From CAXBID01 sp963815305 (GTDB taxonomy: Bacteria > Bacteroidota > Bacteroidia > Flavobacteriales > Flavobacteriaceae), in NCBI GenBank assembly GCA_963815305.1, contig CAWFFW010000002.1:124001-188000 (forward strand): a stretch of DNA of 64,000 bases, read 5' to 3'. A program made the position numbers and the translations under genes. The number at the start of each line of letters is the position of its first letter. Position 1 is the first letter of the stretch. Shown piece after piece: positions 35,029 through 43,267 of this stretch. The notes under the pieces were generated by a model. That model did no database searches. It saw only the letters and a program-made list of their open reading frames with translations, and was not told the origin of the DNA.

Positions 35029-36000
35029 CTATTTAGATACTAAAACAGAAACAAAGGCCGGATCATATGGACGTCCAGACTTTGCAATGGCAAAACATTG
35101 TTTGAGTAATTTATTGGAAACTGCTATTAATGCTAACTTTTTACTCTTTCCTTTATTGGTGATTCGTTCAAATATCGCCATACAAGATTTGTTGTGTTTA
35201 TAAGCGCTCATCGAACATAAGAATAGTAAATTCCTTAATTTTCTGTTGCCAACTTTACTGATTCTGGATCTTCCTCTTACACTATTCCCAGATTCTCTTA
35301 TCGTTGGAGTGATGCCAACATAGCTACACAATTGTGAAGCGGTTTCAAACTTGTTAAATCCATCAGTAACTATAATTAAAAACAGTGCAGTTTTTATCCC
35401 TACTCCTGGAATACTTTGCAACAATGTGAGTTGTGATTGTTGATCTTTTTTGACTAAAGACAACAACTTCTCTTCTATTCCTTTCAACTCTTTATCTAAG
35501 TATTTCTTAGTCCTTTTTAAAGATCGAAAAACATAAGATGATGGAATGCCTAACACTTCTTCACCATGAATCTTGTTCTTGGTAGCTGTTCTTGTTTTTA
35601 ATAAATTATCCATTAATCGAAACAACTGTAAACACTCACTTTGAGTATCGGTAAGTGCATTGTACAATGGAACATCCTGTGTTAAACCATAATTACAGAT
35701 TGCTTTTGCATCACTTTTATCTGTTTTAACTTTAGCTAACTTCATTTGAATAAATCGCTTGATAGATAAAGGATTTACAACAGATACTGAAACATCTTTC
35801 TTATACAAAAATTGAGCAAATCGATAGTGATAATAACCCGTAGCCTCCATAACCACTAAACTATTTTTTGATAGTGTTTTATGAAACTTTTTAAAGCCTA
35901 ATTCACTATTTTTAAATTGTAAATGACCTTGTTTACTACCATAACAATCAAAGACATCTTTGCTAATGTCTATTCCAAAAGTTTCATTATATTTATTCAT
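35029..36000 (-). CDS. IS110-family DEDD transposase, copy 1
   Basis: 323 residues from ATG at 36000 (an upstream in-frame start at 36036 lies in the bridge-RNA region). N-terminal RuvC-like DEDD domain: Asp in FGIDISKDVFD, Glu in VVMEATGYYHY, Asp pair in KTDKSDAKAIC. C-terminal Tnp_20 domain with helix-hairpin QSIPGVGIKTALFL and SCSYVGITP-like ETASQLCSYVGITPTIRESG, GRSRISKVGNRKLRNLL, including the conserved serine region of the family. These recombinases use an RNA guide to join element ends and target. Confidence 0.93.
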   Translation of the reverse strand: MNKYNETFGIDISKDVFDCYGSKQGHLQFKNSELGFKKFHKTLSKNSLVVMEATGYYHYRFAQFLYKKDVSVSVVNPLSIKRFIQMKLAKVKTDKSDAKAICNYGLTQDVPLYNALTDTQSECLQLFRLMDNLLKTRTATKNKIHGEEVLGIPSSYVFRSLKRTKKYLDKELKGIEEKLLSLVKKDQQSQLTLLQSIPGVGIKTALFLIIVTDGFNKFETASQLCSYVGITPTIRESGNSVRGRSRISKVGNRKLRNLLFLCSMSAYKHNKSCMAIFERITNKGKSKKLALIAVSNKLLKQCFAIAKSGRPYDPAFVSVLVSK

Positions 36001-36024
36001 AACAAAATGTTTTAGGAAAGAATA

Positions 36025-36168
36025 CACTACTAACACTCACAACAACTTGAAAACGAGATCTAAAGTCTCACAGAACTGAACGTGGTTTTTAGTAGAAAAG
36101 AGAGAGGATTATCAATGTTGTCGAAGTTAAAACTTCACCGTGTATATTAACCTTAATTCTCTCTTTTA
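36025..36168 (-). ncRNA. Predicted bridge RNA, copy 1
   Basis: Two nested stem-loops lie in the 5' non-coding region. Target loop: stem 36096-36106 with 36157-36167, apical hairpin GAAGT/ACTTC (36123-36136). Its two internal sides read TGTTG (36116-36120; complement CAACA) and CACCGTGTATA (36136-36146), which are the left and right flanks of the insertion point in attC. Donor loop: stem 36027-36036 with 36082-36095, hairpin GAGA/TCTC, and AGAACTGA (36072-36079), identical to the element end at 34925-34932. The order on the minus strand (target loop, then donor loop) is that of IS621. Confidence 0.75.
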
Positions 36169-36212
36169 TTCTTTCTGATTAATAATCTAATTTAATAAAA
36201 GTCAAACTTAAG

Positions 36213-36339
36213 CCGTGTATAATTAATTGCTTTGGCAAGTGCTTATTTGGAAAATTCCTTCGGAATTTTCTCGGGTTCGTATTTGTTTACTAAATTAGTT
36301 GCTTAACCACGCAACTAACCATACACAATTCCGTTGGCG
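36213..36339 (+). repeat. attC-like site 17 (right part; left 8 bp at 34916-34923)
   Basis: Main type, from CCGTGTATAATTAATTGC to GTTGGCG. With the left piece TGCCAACA it totals 135 bp. It was split by IS110 copy 1. Confidence 0.85.
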
Positions 36340-36374
36340 TTAATTACCGGAAAAAATTGCATAATTCATGTTTT

Positions 36375-36390
36375 GTACATATATTTGTAC
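36375..36390 (+). promoter_or_regulatory. Phd/YoeB promoter and operator (cassette 18)
   Basis: TATATTTG (36380-36387) is the -7 box. GTACA (36375-36379) and TGTAC (36386-36390) form an inverted repeat that covers it. Both fit autorepression of the pair that starts at 36409. Confidence 0.6.
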
Positions 36391-36408
36391 TTTATAAAAT
36401 ACAATATT

Positions 36409-36663
36409 ATGCAAATAACAACTGTTTCTGATTTCAGAAAAGATATTAAAACATACTTAGACCGAGTTGTAAAGAACTTTGAGACTTTGATTATAAATCG
36501 TGGAAAAGATTCTGGTATTGTGGTTATGTCTTTGCAAGAATATAATTCTTTAATGGCTACAAATCACGAACTATCTTCACGAAAGAATGAGTTACGATTA
36601 GATTCTGCAATTGACAAACTAAAAAGCGGAACGACTTTCAACAAAGACCTAATCGAAAATTAA
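36409..36663 (+). CDS. Cassette 18: Phd/YefM-family antitoxin
   Basis: 84 residues from the ATG at 36409; an earlier TTG at 36334 would place 25 extra residues across the promoter. Start MQITTVSDFRKDIKTYLDRVV and GIVVMSLQEYNSLMAT are the YefM/Phd signature. It binds DNA at its N-terminus and neutralises the toxin with its C-terminus. Followed by yoeB-like gene after 1 bp. Confidence 0.85.
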   Translation: MQITTVSDFRKDIKTYLDRVVKNFETLIINRGKDSGIVVMSLQEYNSLMATNHELSSRKNELRLDSAIDKLKSGTTFNKDLIEN

Positions 36664-36664
36664 G

Positions 36665-36922
36665 ATGAAGTATATTTTTGTTGACGAATCTTGGGATGAT
36701 TATTTGTATTGGCAAAAAACAGATAAGAAAAAACTGAAGAAAATAAATGAACTTCTCAAAGACATCGCTCGAAACCCTTTTGATGGAATTGGAAAACCTG
36801 AACCGCTAAAACATAAATACGCTGGATTTTGGTCAAGACGAATTGATAGCGAGCATAGACTGATTTACCAATATAGAGAAGGCGAAATTTTAATTGCAAA
36901 ATGCAGATTTCATTATGACTGA
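36665..36922 (+). CDS. Cassette 18: YoeB/Txe-family mRNA interferase toxin
   Basis: 85 residues, the usual YoeB length. Seen: WDDYLYWQKTDKKKLKKINELLKDIARNPFDGIGKPEPLKH, followed by FWSRRIDSEHRLIYQ and the end KCRFHYD with the catalytic His and Tyr of YoeB (HYD against the usual HY). It cleaves mRNA at the ribosomal A site. The cassette ends TTACAAC, which does not match its start TTGGCGTT, so its ends may derive from different cassettes. Confidence 0.9.
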   Translation: MKYIFVDESWDDYLYWQKTDKKKLKKINELLKDIARNPFDGIGKPEPLKHKYAGFWSRRIDSEHRLIYQYREGEILIAKCRFHYD

Positions 36923-37047
36923 AAAAAGTACTGGTTACAACAAAGAACTGAGTTAAAAAGCAACTCTTTTCTTCATTAATTTTGCGCAATATTATTCTAG
37001 GCTTAAACATTAGTTTAAGCTTTTTTCATACCCTTTTTTACCACTGA

Positions 37048-38019
37048 CTATTTAGATACTAAAACAGAAACAAAGGCCGGATCATATGGACGTCCAGACT
37101 TTGCAATGGCAAAACATTGTTTGAGTAATTTATTGGAAACTGCTATTAATGCTAACTTTTTACTCTTTCCTTTATTGGTGATTCGTTCAAATATCGCCAT
37201 ACAAGATTTGTTGTGTTTATAAGCGCTCATCGAACATAAGAATAGTAAATTCCTTAATTTTCTGTTGCCAACTTTACTGATTCTGGATCTTCCTCTTACA
37301 CTATTCCCAGATTCTCTTATCGTTGGAGTGATGCCAACATAGCTACACAATTGTGAAGCGGTTTCAAACTTGTTAAATCCATCAGTAACTATAATTAAAA
37401 ACAGTGCAGTTTTTATCCCTACTCCTGGAATACTTTGCAACAATGTGAGTTGTGATTGTTGATCTTTTTTGACTAAAGACAACAACTTCTCTTCTATTCC
37501 TTTCAACTCTTTATCTAAGTATTTCTTAGTCCTTTTTAAAGATCGAAAAACATAAGATGATGGAATGCCTAACACTTCTTCACCATGAATCTTGTTCTTG
37601 GTAGCTGTTCTTGTTTTTAATAAATTATCCATTAATCGAAACAACTGTAAACACTCACTTTGAGTATCGGTAAGTGCATTGTACAATGGAACATCCTGTG
37701 TTAAACCATAATTACAGATTGCTTTTGCATCACTTTTATCTGTTTTAACTTTAGCTAACTTCATTTGAATAAATCGCTTGATAGATAAAGGATTTACAAC
37801 AGATACTGAAACATCTTTCTTATACAAAAATTGAGCAAATCGATAGTGATAATAACCCGTAGCCTCCATAACCACTAAACTATTTTTTGATAGTGTTTTA
37901 TGAAACTTTTTAAAGCCTAATTCACTATTTTTAAATTGTAAATGACCTTGTTTACTACCATAACAATCAAAGACATCTTTGCTAATGTCTATTCCAAAAG
38001 TTTCATTATATTTATTCAT
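37048..38019 (-). CDS. IS110-family DEDD transposase, copy 2
   Basis: 323 residues, translation identical to the protein at 35029-36000, with the same DEDD and Tnp_20 motifs and start (ATG at 38019). Identity over the entire element suggests recent transposition or duplication. Confidence 0.93.
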   Translation of the reverse strand: MNKYNETFGIDISKDVFDCYGSKQGHLQFKNSELGFKKFHKTLSKNSLVVMEATGYYHYRFAQFLYKKDVSVSVVNPLSIKRFIQMKLAKVKTDKSDAKAICNYGLTQDVPLYNALTDTQSECLQLFRLMDNLLKTRTATKNKIHGEEVLGIPSSYVFRSLKRTKKYLDKELKGIEEKLLSLVKKDQQSQLTLLQSIPGVGIKTALFLIIVTDGFNKFETASQLCSYVGITPTIRESGNSVRGRSRISKVGNRKLRNLLFLCSMSAYKHNKSCMAIFERITNKGKSKKLALIAVSNKLLKQCFAIAKSGRPYDPAFVSVLVSK

Positions 38020-38043
38020 AACAAAATGTTTTAGGAAAGAATA

Positions 38044-38187
38044 CACTACTAACACTCACAACAACTTGAAAACGAGATCTAAAGTCTCACAGAACTGAAC
38101 GTGGTTTTTAGTAGAAAAGAGAGAGGATTATCAATGTTGTCGAAGTTAAAACTTCACCGTGTATATTAACCTTAATTCTCTCTTTTA
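38044..38187 (-). ncRNA. Predicted bridge RNA, copy 2
   Basis: The same predicted structure as copy 1, shifted by 2019 bp: target-loop sides TGTTG (38135-38139) and CACCGTGTATA (38155-38165), donor-loop guide AGAACTGA (38091-38098). Confidence 0.72.
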
Positions 38188-38231
38188 TTCTTTCTGATTA
38201 ATAATCTAATTTAATAAAAGTCAAACTTAAG

Positions 38232-38355
38232 CCGTATATAATTTATTCCTTGGTTCTAGCCTACTTACGAAAATCCTCGCGGATTTTCTATTCGGTTTTT
38301 ATTTGCTAAATTAGGTGCTTAAACACGCCACTAACCATACACATCAACGTTAAAC
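38232..38355 (+). repeat. attC-like site 18 (right part; left 8 bp at 36935-36942), end of array
   Basis: From CCGTATATAATTTATTCC to GTTAAAC (38349-38355), hairpin GAAAATCC-TCGC-GGATTTTC. This is the last attC; DNA to the right is chromosomal. Confidence 0.84.
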
Positions 38356-38767
38356 GAACCTCTCCAATAAATAAAAAAATTTTAATTAAACCTATTATCT
38401 AACAAACACGTGCGTTAACGATTGAAACGGCATCCTTTTTAAAATAGACGGGAACCGAATTCGCTTTTGAGTAAATAATAAACACCTTAACACGCACTTC
38501 GTGCTCGCTATAACGTTTTAAAAAGATACAGTGGAAAGCGTGTTAAAACGCCCAAACAACAAAGCATTGAATATCAAAGATTTATAAAATAGTAAATCGT
38601 TGATCAAAAATCGTCAATCAAAAATAATAGTGTATCTTTGCCGCTTGAAACTCAAGAAGAGTTTTTTATTCCTCAGAGTGAGGATGTGTTACTAGAAGTT
38701 AGGTTTAAGTATGTCGATTCGCTTCTTTATGTAACACTGCATAACAAATCGCATACATTAAATATAC
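38356..38767. other. Intergenic region between the array and the helicase gene
   Basis: 412 bp without a gene. 38533-38553 carries a degenerate copy of the GGAAAGC...AACGCCC repeat also found at 4593-4620. The last 128 bp are a long leader for the helicase gene, after the promoter at 38633-38640; DEAD-box helicase genes often have long, regulated leaders, but no specific structure was identified. Confidence 0.5.
38633..38640 (+). promoter_or_regulatory. Promoter -7 box (TATCTTTG) of the helicase gene
   Basis: Exact TANNTTTG match, about 128 bp before the start codon, implying a long 5' leader. Confidence 0.6.
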
Positions 38768-40627
38768 ATGAACACATTCAAAGATTTAGGTCTTAATGAC
38801 GACCTATTGCAAGCTATTACCGATTTAGGTTTTGAAAAACCAAGTGAAGTACAAGACAAAGCCATCCCTATTTTATTAGAATCTGAAACCGATTTAGTGG
38901 CTTTAGCCCAAACGGGTACTGGAAAAACTGCTGCTTTTGGTTTTCCTATGTTACAAAAAATTGATATTGATAGCAGAACTACGCAAGGCCTTATTTTATC
39001 GCCAACTCGTGAACTTTGTTTACAAATTACTAACGAGATGAAACAATATGGTAAGTATTGTAAAGGTTTAAACGTGGTAGCTATTTATGGTGGATCGAGC
39101 ATAACAGACCAAGCGCGCGAAGTTAAACGTGGTGCGCAAATAATTGTGGCTACGCCTGGGCGGATGAAAGATATGATTAGCAGACGTTTGGTTGATATTT
39201 CTAAAATCCAATATGCGGTATTAGATGAGGCTGATGAAATGCTAAATATGGGTTTTAAAGAAGATATTACCGATATTTTATCGCACACGCCTGAGGATAA
39301 AAATACCTGGTTATTTTCTGCAACTATGCCTCGTGAAGTGGCGACGATTGCTAAAAAATTCATGAAAAGTCCGCAGGAAATTACGGTTGGAAATAAGAAT
39401 GAAAGTACCAGCAATGTATCGCACGAATATTATTTGGTAAACGCGAGAGACCGCTATCAGGCACTAAAACGCTTATCGGATGCAAACCCTGATATATTTT
39501 CGGTTATTTTTTGTAGAACAAAACGAGATACTCAAAAAGTTGCTGAAAACTTAATTGAAGATGGTTACAGCGCAGGTGCTTTGCATGGCGATTTGAGCCA
39601 GAACCAGCGTGATTTGGTTATGAAATCGTTTAGAAACCAACAAATACAAATGCTTGTTGCTACTGATGTTGCGGCACGTGGTATTGATGTGGATGATATT
39701 ACACATGTTATAAATTACCAATTACCAGATGAACCTGAAATTTATACGCACCGTTCTGGACGTACTGGGCGTGCAGGTAAAACTGGAATCTCAATGGTTA
39801 TTGTTTCTAAAAGTGAAGTGCGTAAAATAAGAGGTATTGAGCGTATTATTAATAAAAAATTCGAGAAAAAGGAAATTCCTGACGGCGCAGATATTTGTGA
39901 AGTGCAACTAATGTCGCTTGCCAATAAAATACACCATACTGAAGTTAATCATGAAATTGATAAACATTTAACAAGCATCAATGAATTGTTTGCCGATACG
40001 GATAAAGATGAATTGATTAAAAAATTCTTTTCAGTTGAATTTACACGTTTTTACAATTATTATCAAAAATCTAAAAACTTAAATGTTGAAGAAGGCTCTA
40101 GAGATAGAGAAGGCGGACGCGATGGGGGTAGAGATTTTGGTGGAAAAAATGATTCTACACGTTACTTTATAAACGTGGGTAGTAAAGACGGTTTTGATTG
40201 GATGAAATTGAAAGATTTCTTAAAAGAACAATTAACCCTTGGGAGAGATGATGTTTTTAAAGTGGAAGTTAAAGAGAGTTTCTCATTTTTTAATACTGAA
40301 AATGAACTTAAGGAAAAGGTTTTAGCCTTTTTTACTGACTTTAAATACGAAGGTAGGTTTGTTAATGTTGAAGTTTCTGAAAATCGTGGTGGCGGAAGAA
40401 GACGTGATGATAAACGTGGCGGCGGAAGACGTGAAGGACGACCTGGTGGTGGCGGAAGACGCGATGACAAAAAAGGAGGCTCTGGAAACCGAAGTGAAAG
40501 ACGTGGTAACGGAGATTCCTACTCTAAATCTAGACGTTCTGGAAGTGACTCAAACTCGAGTTCAGATGGATCAAGACGTTCCGATTCTGGTTCAGGCCCA
40601 TCTAGACCAAGACGTTCACGAAGATAA
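38768..40627 (+). CDS. deaD: DEAD-box ATP-dependent RNA helicase
   Basis: 619 residues. Helicase core motifs: Q-motif region, I AQTGTGKTAAF, Ia PTRELCLQI, II DEADEMLNMG, III FSATMPRE, V VAARGIDVDD, VI HRSGRTGRAGKTG. Then a linker, a DbpA-type RNA-binding domain (about 465-540, RYFINVGSKDGFDWMKLKDFL) and an Arg/Gly/Ser-rich tail (about 545-619) that binds RNA nonspecifically. This architecture is that of DeaD/CsdA, active in ribosome assembly, mRNA decay and cold adaptation. Terminator follows. Confidence 0.93.
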   Translation: MNTFKDLGLNDDLLQAITDLGFEKPSEVQDKAIPILLESETDLVALAQTGTGKTAAFGFPMLQKIDIDSRTTQGLILSPTRELCLQITNEMKQYGKYCKGLNVVAIYGGSSITDQAREVKRGAQIIVATPGRMKDMISRRLVDISKIQYAVLDEADEMLNMGFKEDITDILSHTPEDKNTWLFSATMPREVATIAKKFMKSPQEITVGNKNESTSNVSHEYYLVNARDRYQALKRLSDANPDIFSVIFCRTKRDTQKVAENLIEDGYSAGALHGDLSQNQRDLVMKSFRNQQIQMLVATDVAARGIDVDDITHVINYQLPDEPEIYTHRSGRTGRAGKTGISMVIVSKSEVRKIRGIERIINKKFEKKEIPDGADICEVQLMSLANKIHHTEVNHEIDKHLTSINELFADTDKDELIKKFFSVEFTRFYNYYQKSKNLNVEEGSRDREGGRDGGRDFGGKNDSTRYFINVGSKDGFDWMKLKDFLKEQLTLGRDDVFKVEVKESFSFFNTENELKEKVLAFFTDFKYEGRFVNVEVSENRGGGRRRDDKRGGGRREGRPGGGGRRDDKKGGSGNRSERRGNGDSYSKSRRSGSDSNSSSDGSRRSDSGSGPSRPRRSRR

Positions 40628-40632
40628 TTTTA

Positions 40633-40665
40633 ATAAACTCGATGCTTAAGCATCGAGTTTATTTT
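40633..40665 (+). terminator. Rho-independent terminator of deaD
   Basis: Perfect 28 bp palindrome with arms TAAACTCGATGCTT and AAGCATCGAGTTTA, followed by T5. Confidence 0.9.
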
Positions 40666-40803
40666 TAGAACTTGATTTACACTTGATAGATTTAAATAAA
40701 CTATTCTGTTAATATTTAGTCAAAATAAAAGGCATTAAGCTAAGGTTTTGGCTTTTGTTTAGTACTTTTATATCAAAAATTGATATTGACAAGAATAAAC
40801 CTT

Positions 40804-41580
40804 ATGAAAAATAACCTACTGCTCTTTACCTTTTTGCTACTTTCCACTTTTTGTTTTTCTCAAGAAGTTGATAAAGTATTGGGCGTTGTAGTAAATTCAT
40901 CAGATGATAAACCCTTAGAAAGTGTTAATATTGTTAATCTTAACCAGGTTATTGGAACAACCACTAATAAAGACGGTGAGTTTAAAATTGCTGCACAAGT
41001 TAATGACACGCTTCACTTTTCATTTTTAGGTTTTAAATCTATAAAAGTTAGAGTTACTAACGATTGGCTTAAATATGGGAGCTCTAAAATAGAATTAACA
41101 GAATTGGCCTTAGCACTAGAAGAAGTTGTTGTAAACCAATTAAAACTTACTGGATTTTTAGAGGTTGATATAAAACAGGTTCCTGCAATTAATAATAACT
41201 ATAGATACAGTATTTCTGGACTACCTAATGCTGGCTACGAAGCAGATTCCCCAGGAACAGTTAGTAAAATTATTGGCTCAATTTTTAACCCCGCCGATTT
41301 TCTTCATCGTATGTTTGGTAAAAAGCCAAATGAGCTACGTAAGTTAAAAAAGATGAAAGAAGATGATGAAATTAGAAATTTATTAGCGGCTCGTTTTGAT
41401 AGAGAAATGCTAACCGTTTTGTTACAAGTTGATCGTGTTGATTTAGATGAAATTGTAAGCCAATGTAATTACTCTAAAGGTTTTATTCAAACGGCAAACG
41501 ACTTACAGATACTTGATGCTATAAGCGAATGTTATGAAGAATATAAGGTATTGAGCCGAGGTAGAAGCCGGAAAATTTAA
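40804..41580 (+). CDS. Exported carboxypeptidase-regulatory-like domain protein A
   Basis: 258 residues from the ATG at 40804 (the frame is open a little upstream). Signal peptide NNLLLFTFLLLSTFCFSQ. A CarboxypepD_reg-like beta-sandwich at about 20-100: VLGVVVNSSDDKPLESVNIVNLNQVIGTTTNKDGEFKI, as at the N-terminus of TonB receptors, here without a barrel. The C-terminal part is charged and helical. Probably an envelope protein of unknown role. A divergent paralogue follows at 41771. Confidence 0.8.
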   Translation: MKNNLLLFTFLLLSTFCFSQEVDKVLGVVVNSSDDKPLESVNIVNLNQVIGTTTNKDGEFKIAAQVNDTLHFSFLGFKSIKVRVTNDWLKYGSSKIELTELALALEEVVVNQLKLTGFLEVDIKQVPAINNNYRYSISGLPNAGYEADSPGTVSKIIGSIFNPADFLHRMFGKKPNELRKLKKMKEDDEIRNLLAARFDREMLTVLLQVDRVDLDEIVSQCNYSKGFIQTANDLQILDAISECYEEYKVLSRGRSRKI

Positions 41581-41600
41581 GGTTAAAGAACATACATTGT

Positions 41601-41643
41601 AAAGAGGACATCACATAGATTTCCTCTTTTTTTATGCCATAAA
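41601..41643 (+). terminator. Rho-independent terminator
   Basis: Arms AAAGAGGA (41601-41608) and TCCTCTTT (41632-41639) followed by a T-run. Confidence 0.7.
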
Positions 41644-41770
41644 ATTAGTTTTTATTTAAAATATAAATCTTGATAAACGTTAATTTTTAATTAAAAAGGT
41701 TGTTAAAGTATCTTAATAAGAAAGTATTAATGTTTCATAATGTATTTATTTGAAAATCATTAAGATTATA

Positions 41771-42523
41771 ATGCATAGACTAAAAATAATCATACTTACA
41801 ATTTTTCCAATTACAATGATTTCTCAAAACATTACTGGAAAAATTTACGATAGTAAAACTACTGTAAAAGGTGCTTCAATTTATAACACTACAAAGGAGC
41901 AAATTAATTATACCGATGAAAATGGTGATTTTGAGATGGGTGTGAATATTAATGATACCTTAATTTTTTATTCATTATTTCATAACCAAAAAACACTAAT
42001 AATTAATAAAACTCATTTCAAAGACGTATTAGTTGTTGAGCTAAAAGAGACCATCAACGAACTGGATGAAATTCTTTTAAGAAGTATGAAATCAAAGTCC
42101 TTTGAGGAAAAGGAGCAAAGTGTAGCTTTGAATGAACAAATAAAAAAAGATGTTAAAATCAACCCTCATCTATATAGGGCTGCACCTAAATACGGATTAG
42201 ACTTTATGCAAATAGCGTCAATGATCGGAAAACTTTTCAAGAAGAAAAAAACACCACCCCCATCTATAATCTCAATAACCTACAAAGAGTTAGATTCTTT
42301 ATTTTCTAATAGCAATTTTTTTGATAATGAATTACTAGTACATAATTTAAAAATCTCTACAGAATACAAACCGCTTTTTTTTGATTATTGTGGCGCTCAA
42401 AATATTGATAATAAATTACTTTTAAAAGACAACCAATTTTTACTATTAGATAATTTAGTTAATCATAGTAGAGAATTCTTAATAGTTATCTCTGAAGACA
42501 ATGGTAAACAAGTTAAAAATTAA
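41771..42523 (+). CDS. Exported carboxypeptidase-regulatory-like domain protein B
   Basis: 250 residues from the ATG at 41771. Signal-like start (IIILTIFPITMISQ), then NITGKIYDSKTTVKGASIYNTTKEQINYTDENGDFEMGV, the same beta-sandwich pattern as the gene before it, and a charged helical region (KLFKKKKTPPPSI). The two are tandem paralogues at low similarity, separated by a terminator. Function unknown. Confidence 0.75.
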   Translation: MHRLKIIILTIFPITMISQNITGKIYDSKTTVKGASIYNTTKEQINYTDENGDFEMGVNINDTLIFYSLFHNQKTLIINKTHFKDVLVVELKETINELDEILLRSMKSKSFEEKEQSVALNEQIKKDVKINPHLYRAAPKYGLDFMQIASMIGKLFKKKKTPPPSIISITYKELDSLFSNSNFFDNELLVHNLKISTEYKPLFFDYCGAQNIDNKLLLKDNQFLLLDNLVNHSREFLIVISEDNGKQVKN

Positions 42524-42532
42524 CCTAGTTTT

Positions 42533-43189
42533 TTAATTTATTTTATAATAATATTCAACAATCTCATCGTAACTTTTAATTGTTTTCTTTACCCAATCTA
42601 ATCGTTTTTCTAGTTTTTCGTCATTAGTTAATTCCCACTTTAAATGAGTTTGCTTTAATTTGGTTGTAACATACTGCAAAATAATAGCTGCAGATACTGA
42701 TATATTTAAACTTTCGGTAAAACCTGCCATAGGTATTTTTAAATAACAATCAGCAGTATCTAGAACCTCTTGTGAAAGACCTTGAGTTTCTCTTCCAAAG
42801 AAAAAACATGACTTTTTAGTAACATCAAATTCATGTAATTCACAATCAATTTTATGTGGTGTGGTGGCTACAATTTGATAGCCTTTACGCTTTAAATCAA
42901 CCATACACTTGTTTACGTTTTGGTATCTATTTAGATCTACCCATTTTTGTGCGCCCATGGCAATTTCTCTATCTATAGTCTTTGAGTTTCGCTCTTCAAC
43001 AATATTTACTTCCTGAATTCCGAAAACATCACAACTTCTAATTACAGCGCTGGTATTATGTAATTGATAAACATCTTCTGTGGCTACCGTAAAGTGTTTA
43101 GTACGTTGAGATAGTACTTTAATGAATTTTTCTCTTCTGGAATTGGTAAGGTAGGTTTCTAAATATTCTAAAAGTGCCAAGTCTATCAT
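42533..43189 (-). CDS. TrmH/SpoU-family RNA 2'-O-methyltransferase
   Basis: 218 residues from the ATG at 43189; a longer frame would start inside a terminator palindrome. SPOUT motifs: NTSAVIRSCDVFGIQEV (motif 1), FFFGRETQGLS (motif 2) and IPMAGFTESLNISVSAAIILQY (motif 3, forming the trefoil knot). The protein closely fits TrmH, which methylates G18 in tRNA, with a TrmH C-terminal extension. rRNA methylation remains possible. Confidence 0.88.
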   Translation of the reverse strand: MIDLALLEYLETYLTNSRREKFIKVLSQRTKHFTVATEDVYQLHNTSAVIRSCDVFGIQEVNIVEERNSKTIDREIAMGAQKWVDLNRYQNVNKCMVDLKRKGYQIVATTPHKIDCELHEFDVTKKSCFFFGRETQGLSQEVLDTADCYLKIPMAGFTESLNISVSAAIILQYVTTKLKQTHLKWELTNDEKLEKRLDWVKKTIKSYDEIVEYYYKIN

Positions 43190-43200
43190 GCCATAAAAAT

Positions 43201-43237
43201 AAGAAAACCTATCCAATTGGATAGGTTTTCTTAATCT
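43201..43237 (-). terminator. Rho-independent terminator of the CHRD gene
   Basis: Perfect 32 bp palindrome with arms AAGAAAACCTATCCAA and its complement. On the minus strand it is followed by ATTTTTATG, so it ends transcription of the gene at 43268-44101. Confidence 0.85.
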
Positions 43238-43267
43238 TCTTCAAAGCAATTTAATGTGAATGCTTTT

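Larger units (their letters stand above)
34924..36212 (-). mobile_element. IS110-family element, copy 1, inserted in attC site 17
   Basis: 1289 bp, one transposase gene on the minus strand, no terminal inverted repeats and no target duplication, as for IS110. It lies between CAACA (34919-34923) and CCGTGTATAA (36213 on), which are contiguous as CAACACCGTGTATAA in intact sites. The long 5' non-coding part (36001-36212) holds a predicted bridge RNA. An identical copy follows 2019 bp downstream. Confidence 0.9.
36943..38231 (-). mobile_element. IS110-family element, copy 2, inserted in attC site 18
   Basis: 1289 bp, offset 2019 bp from copy 1, with the same protein and the same non-coding region as far as I can read. 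It lies between CAACA (36938-36942) and CCGTATATAA (38232 on), the same point of attC as copy 1. Together the two copies flank cassette 18 as direct repeats, so the pair could also move or delete it by homologous recombination. Confidence 0.9.

Noticed and set aside
34924..36212. IS1111 subgroup assignment of the IS110-family elements
   Set aside because: The long non-coding part is 5' of the transposase (212 bp) and the 3' part is short (105 bp), with no clear subterminal inverted repeats. This fits the IS110 layout better than IS1111.
17771..38355. CRISPR array or other short-spaced repeat array
   Set aside because: The repeats are 130-135 bp, imperfect, and separated by whole genes of 0.4-7 kb; no cas genes are present.
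38640..38767. Known riboswitch or cold-shock element in the helicase leader
   Set aside because: The leader is long, but I could not identify any known motif or a convincing fold.
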